Positions 11,866 through 12,754 of a DNA stretch of 12,754 bases are shown piece after piece. The stretch is from an uncultured Clostridia bacterium. Lineage in GTDB: Bacteria > Bacillota > Clostridia > Christensenellales > Borkfalkiaceae. A model generated the notes under the pieces. It was not told the origin of the DNA. It searched no databases and saw nothing but the letters and a program-made list of their open reading frames with translations. The translations under genes and the position numbers were made by a program. The DNA lies in contig CAMAHZ010000022.1 in NCBI GenBank assembly GCA_945834965.1, positions 1-12,754 on the forward strand, read 5' to 3'. Numbering within the stretch: position 1 is the first letter of the stretch; each line of letters begins with the position of its first letter.

Positions 11866-12754
11866 TTTTACACCTATTCGCCTTTATCTTTTCAACCGTT
11901 CGCTTTATAAAGCTCTTTTTGCCTGCCGACTTGTTGTGGAAATGCTGTTCTACGAAGAACACCAAAAGGTTTAATAGTATTACGAATATTATCAGCACCG
12001 CGCCCGTTGCGTAGCACTTATCAACTTCTAACCCTTCCGCCATAAAGGTGTACATAAGCACGGCGAACGTCGACCCGGGCGAAGTCAAGCCCTTAGGCAT
12101 TCTTATAAACGAACCTGCCGTAAAGATTAATGCGGCGCTCTCGCCGACAATTCTGCCGATTGAAAGTATTACCGAAGTTATTATACCTGCAAGCGCTTGG
12201 GGCAAAACCACTACGAAAATCGTCTTGACCTTGCCTGCGCCTAAGGCATAGCTCGCCTCTCGCATACTGTCCGGCACTTCAGAAAGGCTCTGTTCGGTAC
12301 TCCTTATAATCGTAGGTAAAATCATTAAAACCATCGTGAACGAGCCGCACAGTATACTGTAGCCCATATTCATAAAATTGCCGAAGAAGATTGCGCCGAA
12401 TATGCCGAAGATTATGGACGGCACGCCGGCTAAGGTATCGGTAAACAGCCTTATGACTTTAACGAACTTACTGCCCCTTTTTGCGTATTCGTTGAGATAT
12501 ATTGCCGCACCTATGCCGAGCGGCAGGGCGATTGCAAGCGAAATTAAAATGATTAATCCCGTAGTAACGAAGGCAGGGGCTAAGGTTACGTTTGCGTTAG
12601 TACTCTTGCCGAACAGAAAGTCGCCCGTTATATGCGGCAATCCGTTTGCAAGCACGAACACGATTAAAAATACTAAAACGACTGCAACCAAGGCGGCGAT
12701 TATATAGGAGAGTATCCACAGGATATCCTGCACGCTTCCGCCCTTTTTAAACTT
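11852..12754 (-). CDS. pstA: Phosphate ABC transporter permease PstA (5' end at or beyond the window edge)
   Basis: Membrane permease of the Pst phosphate importer, pairing with PstC (expected just outside the right edge). Six membrane segments are visible, with the permease signature TDTLAGVPSIIFGIFGA and the EAA coupling loop EASYALGAGKVKTIFVVVLPQALAGI, which contacts PstB. The C-terminus has an unusually long basic tail (about 33 residues after the last helix, rich in Lys). The frame is open to the right edge. A GTG at 12733 with AAGGG seven bases upstream could be the start (293 residues), but it puts the first helix almost at residue 3, while relatives carry about a dozen residues before it; the upstream codons KFKKGGS look like such a basic N-terminus, so the true start is probably just outside. 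The stop overlaps pstB by 14 bases. Confidence 0.93.
   Translation of the reverse strand, partial: KFKKGGSVQDILWILSYIIAALVAVVLVFLIVFVLANGLPHITGDFLFGKSTNANVTLAPAFVTTGLIILISLAIALPLGIGAAIYLNEYAKRGSKFVKVIRLFTDTLAGVPSIIFGIFGAIFFGNFMNMGYSILCGSFTMVLMILPTIIRSTEQSLSEVPDSMREASYALGAGKVKTIFVVVLPQALAGIITSVILSIGRIVGESAALIFTAGSFIRMPKGLTSPGSTFAVLMYTFMAEGLEVDKCYATGAVLIIFVILLNLLVFFVEQHFHNKSAGKKSFIKRTVEKIKANRCKNEKN

Noticed and set aside
1..12754. Mobile element, prophage, CRISPR array or new defence system
   Set aside because: No transposase, integrase, regularly spaced repeats, toxin-antitoxin pair or nuclease/helicase gene is present; the genes are housekeeping, transport and regulatory in type.

Overview
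The window looks like a compact chromosomal segment of a low-to-moderate GC Gram-positive bacterium of the class Clostridia, probably an intestinal one. Support: KtrAB-type potassium uptake, a short Bacillus-type CysE next to CysS, consensus sigma-A promoters, GTG/TTG starts, a C_GCAxxG_C_C family protein, and a bile salt hydrolase-type enzyme typical of gut bacteria. The species cannot be named from the sequence. There is no rRNA, tRNA, CRISPR array, insertion sequence or phage gene, and no gap between genes exceeds 300 bases.

Layout. (1) 1-4244, minus strand: a probable operon ktrB - ktrA - cysE - cysS - DUF4177-like gene (cut by the left edge), read from a promoter at 4321-4349. It joins a K+ channel-like transporter and its nucleotide-binding gate with cysteine synthesis and cysteinyl-tRNA charging. 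(2) 4245-4528: a 284-bp divergent control region with promoters on both strands and several short inverted repeats. (3) 4529-5287, plus: a DeoR-family regulator ending at a strong terminator. (4) 5369-5821, minus: a cysteine-rich C_GCAxxG_C_C protein, divergent from (5) 5994-6966, plus: a DUF308/HdeD-like membrane protein and a 68-residue acidic protein of unknown function. These two units share a short region in which the two -10 elements form a 12-bp inverted repeat. (6) 7028-8011, minus: a bile salt hydrolase-type choloylglycine hydrolase with all recognised active-site residues. (7) 8130-10993, minus: an EamA transporter, an OmpR-type response regulator and a PhoR-like sensor kinase, tightly packed behind their own promoter. 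(8) 11080-12754, minus: pstB and pstA of the phosphate ABC transporter; pstA runs to the right edge.

How they fit together. Units 7 and 8 form a phosphate uptake and sensing neighbourhood, unusual in that phoU does not follow pstB and an EamA transporter comes directly before the regulator pair. Units 1, 5 and 6 suggest ion homeostasis, envelope functions and host bile metabolism. I found no clear new multi-gene defence or mobile system. The best leads are a perfect 14-bp hairpin inside the DUF308 gene, palindromes at the ktrB and deoR promoters, the S-R-G loop motif in the bile salt hydrolase, the unknown acidic small protein and the EamA-PhoP-PhoR arrangement.
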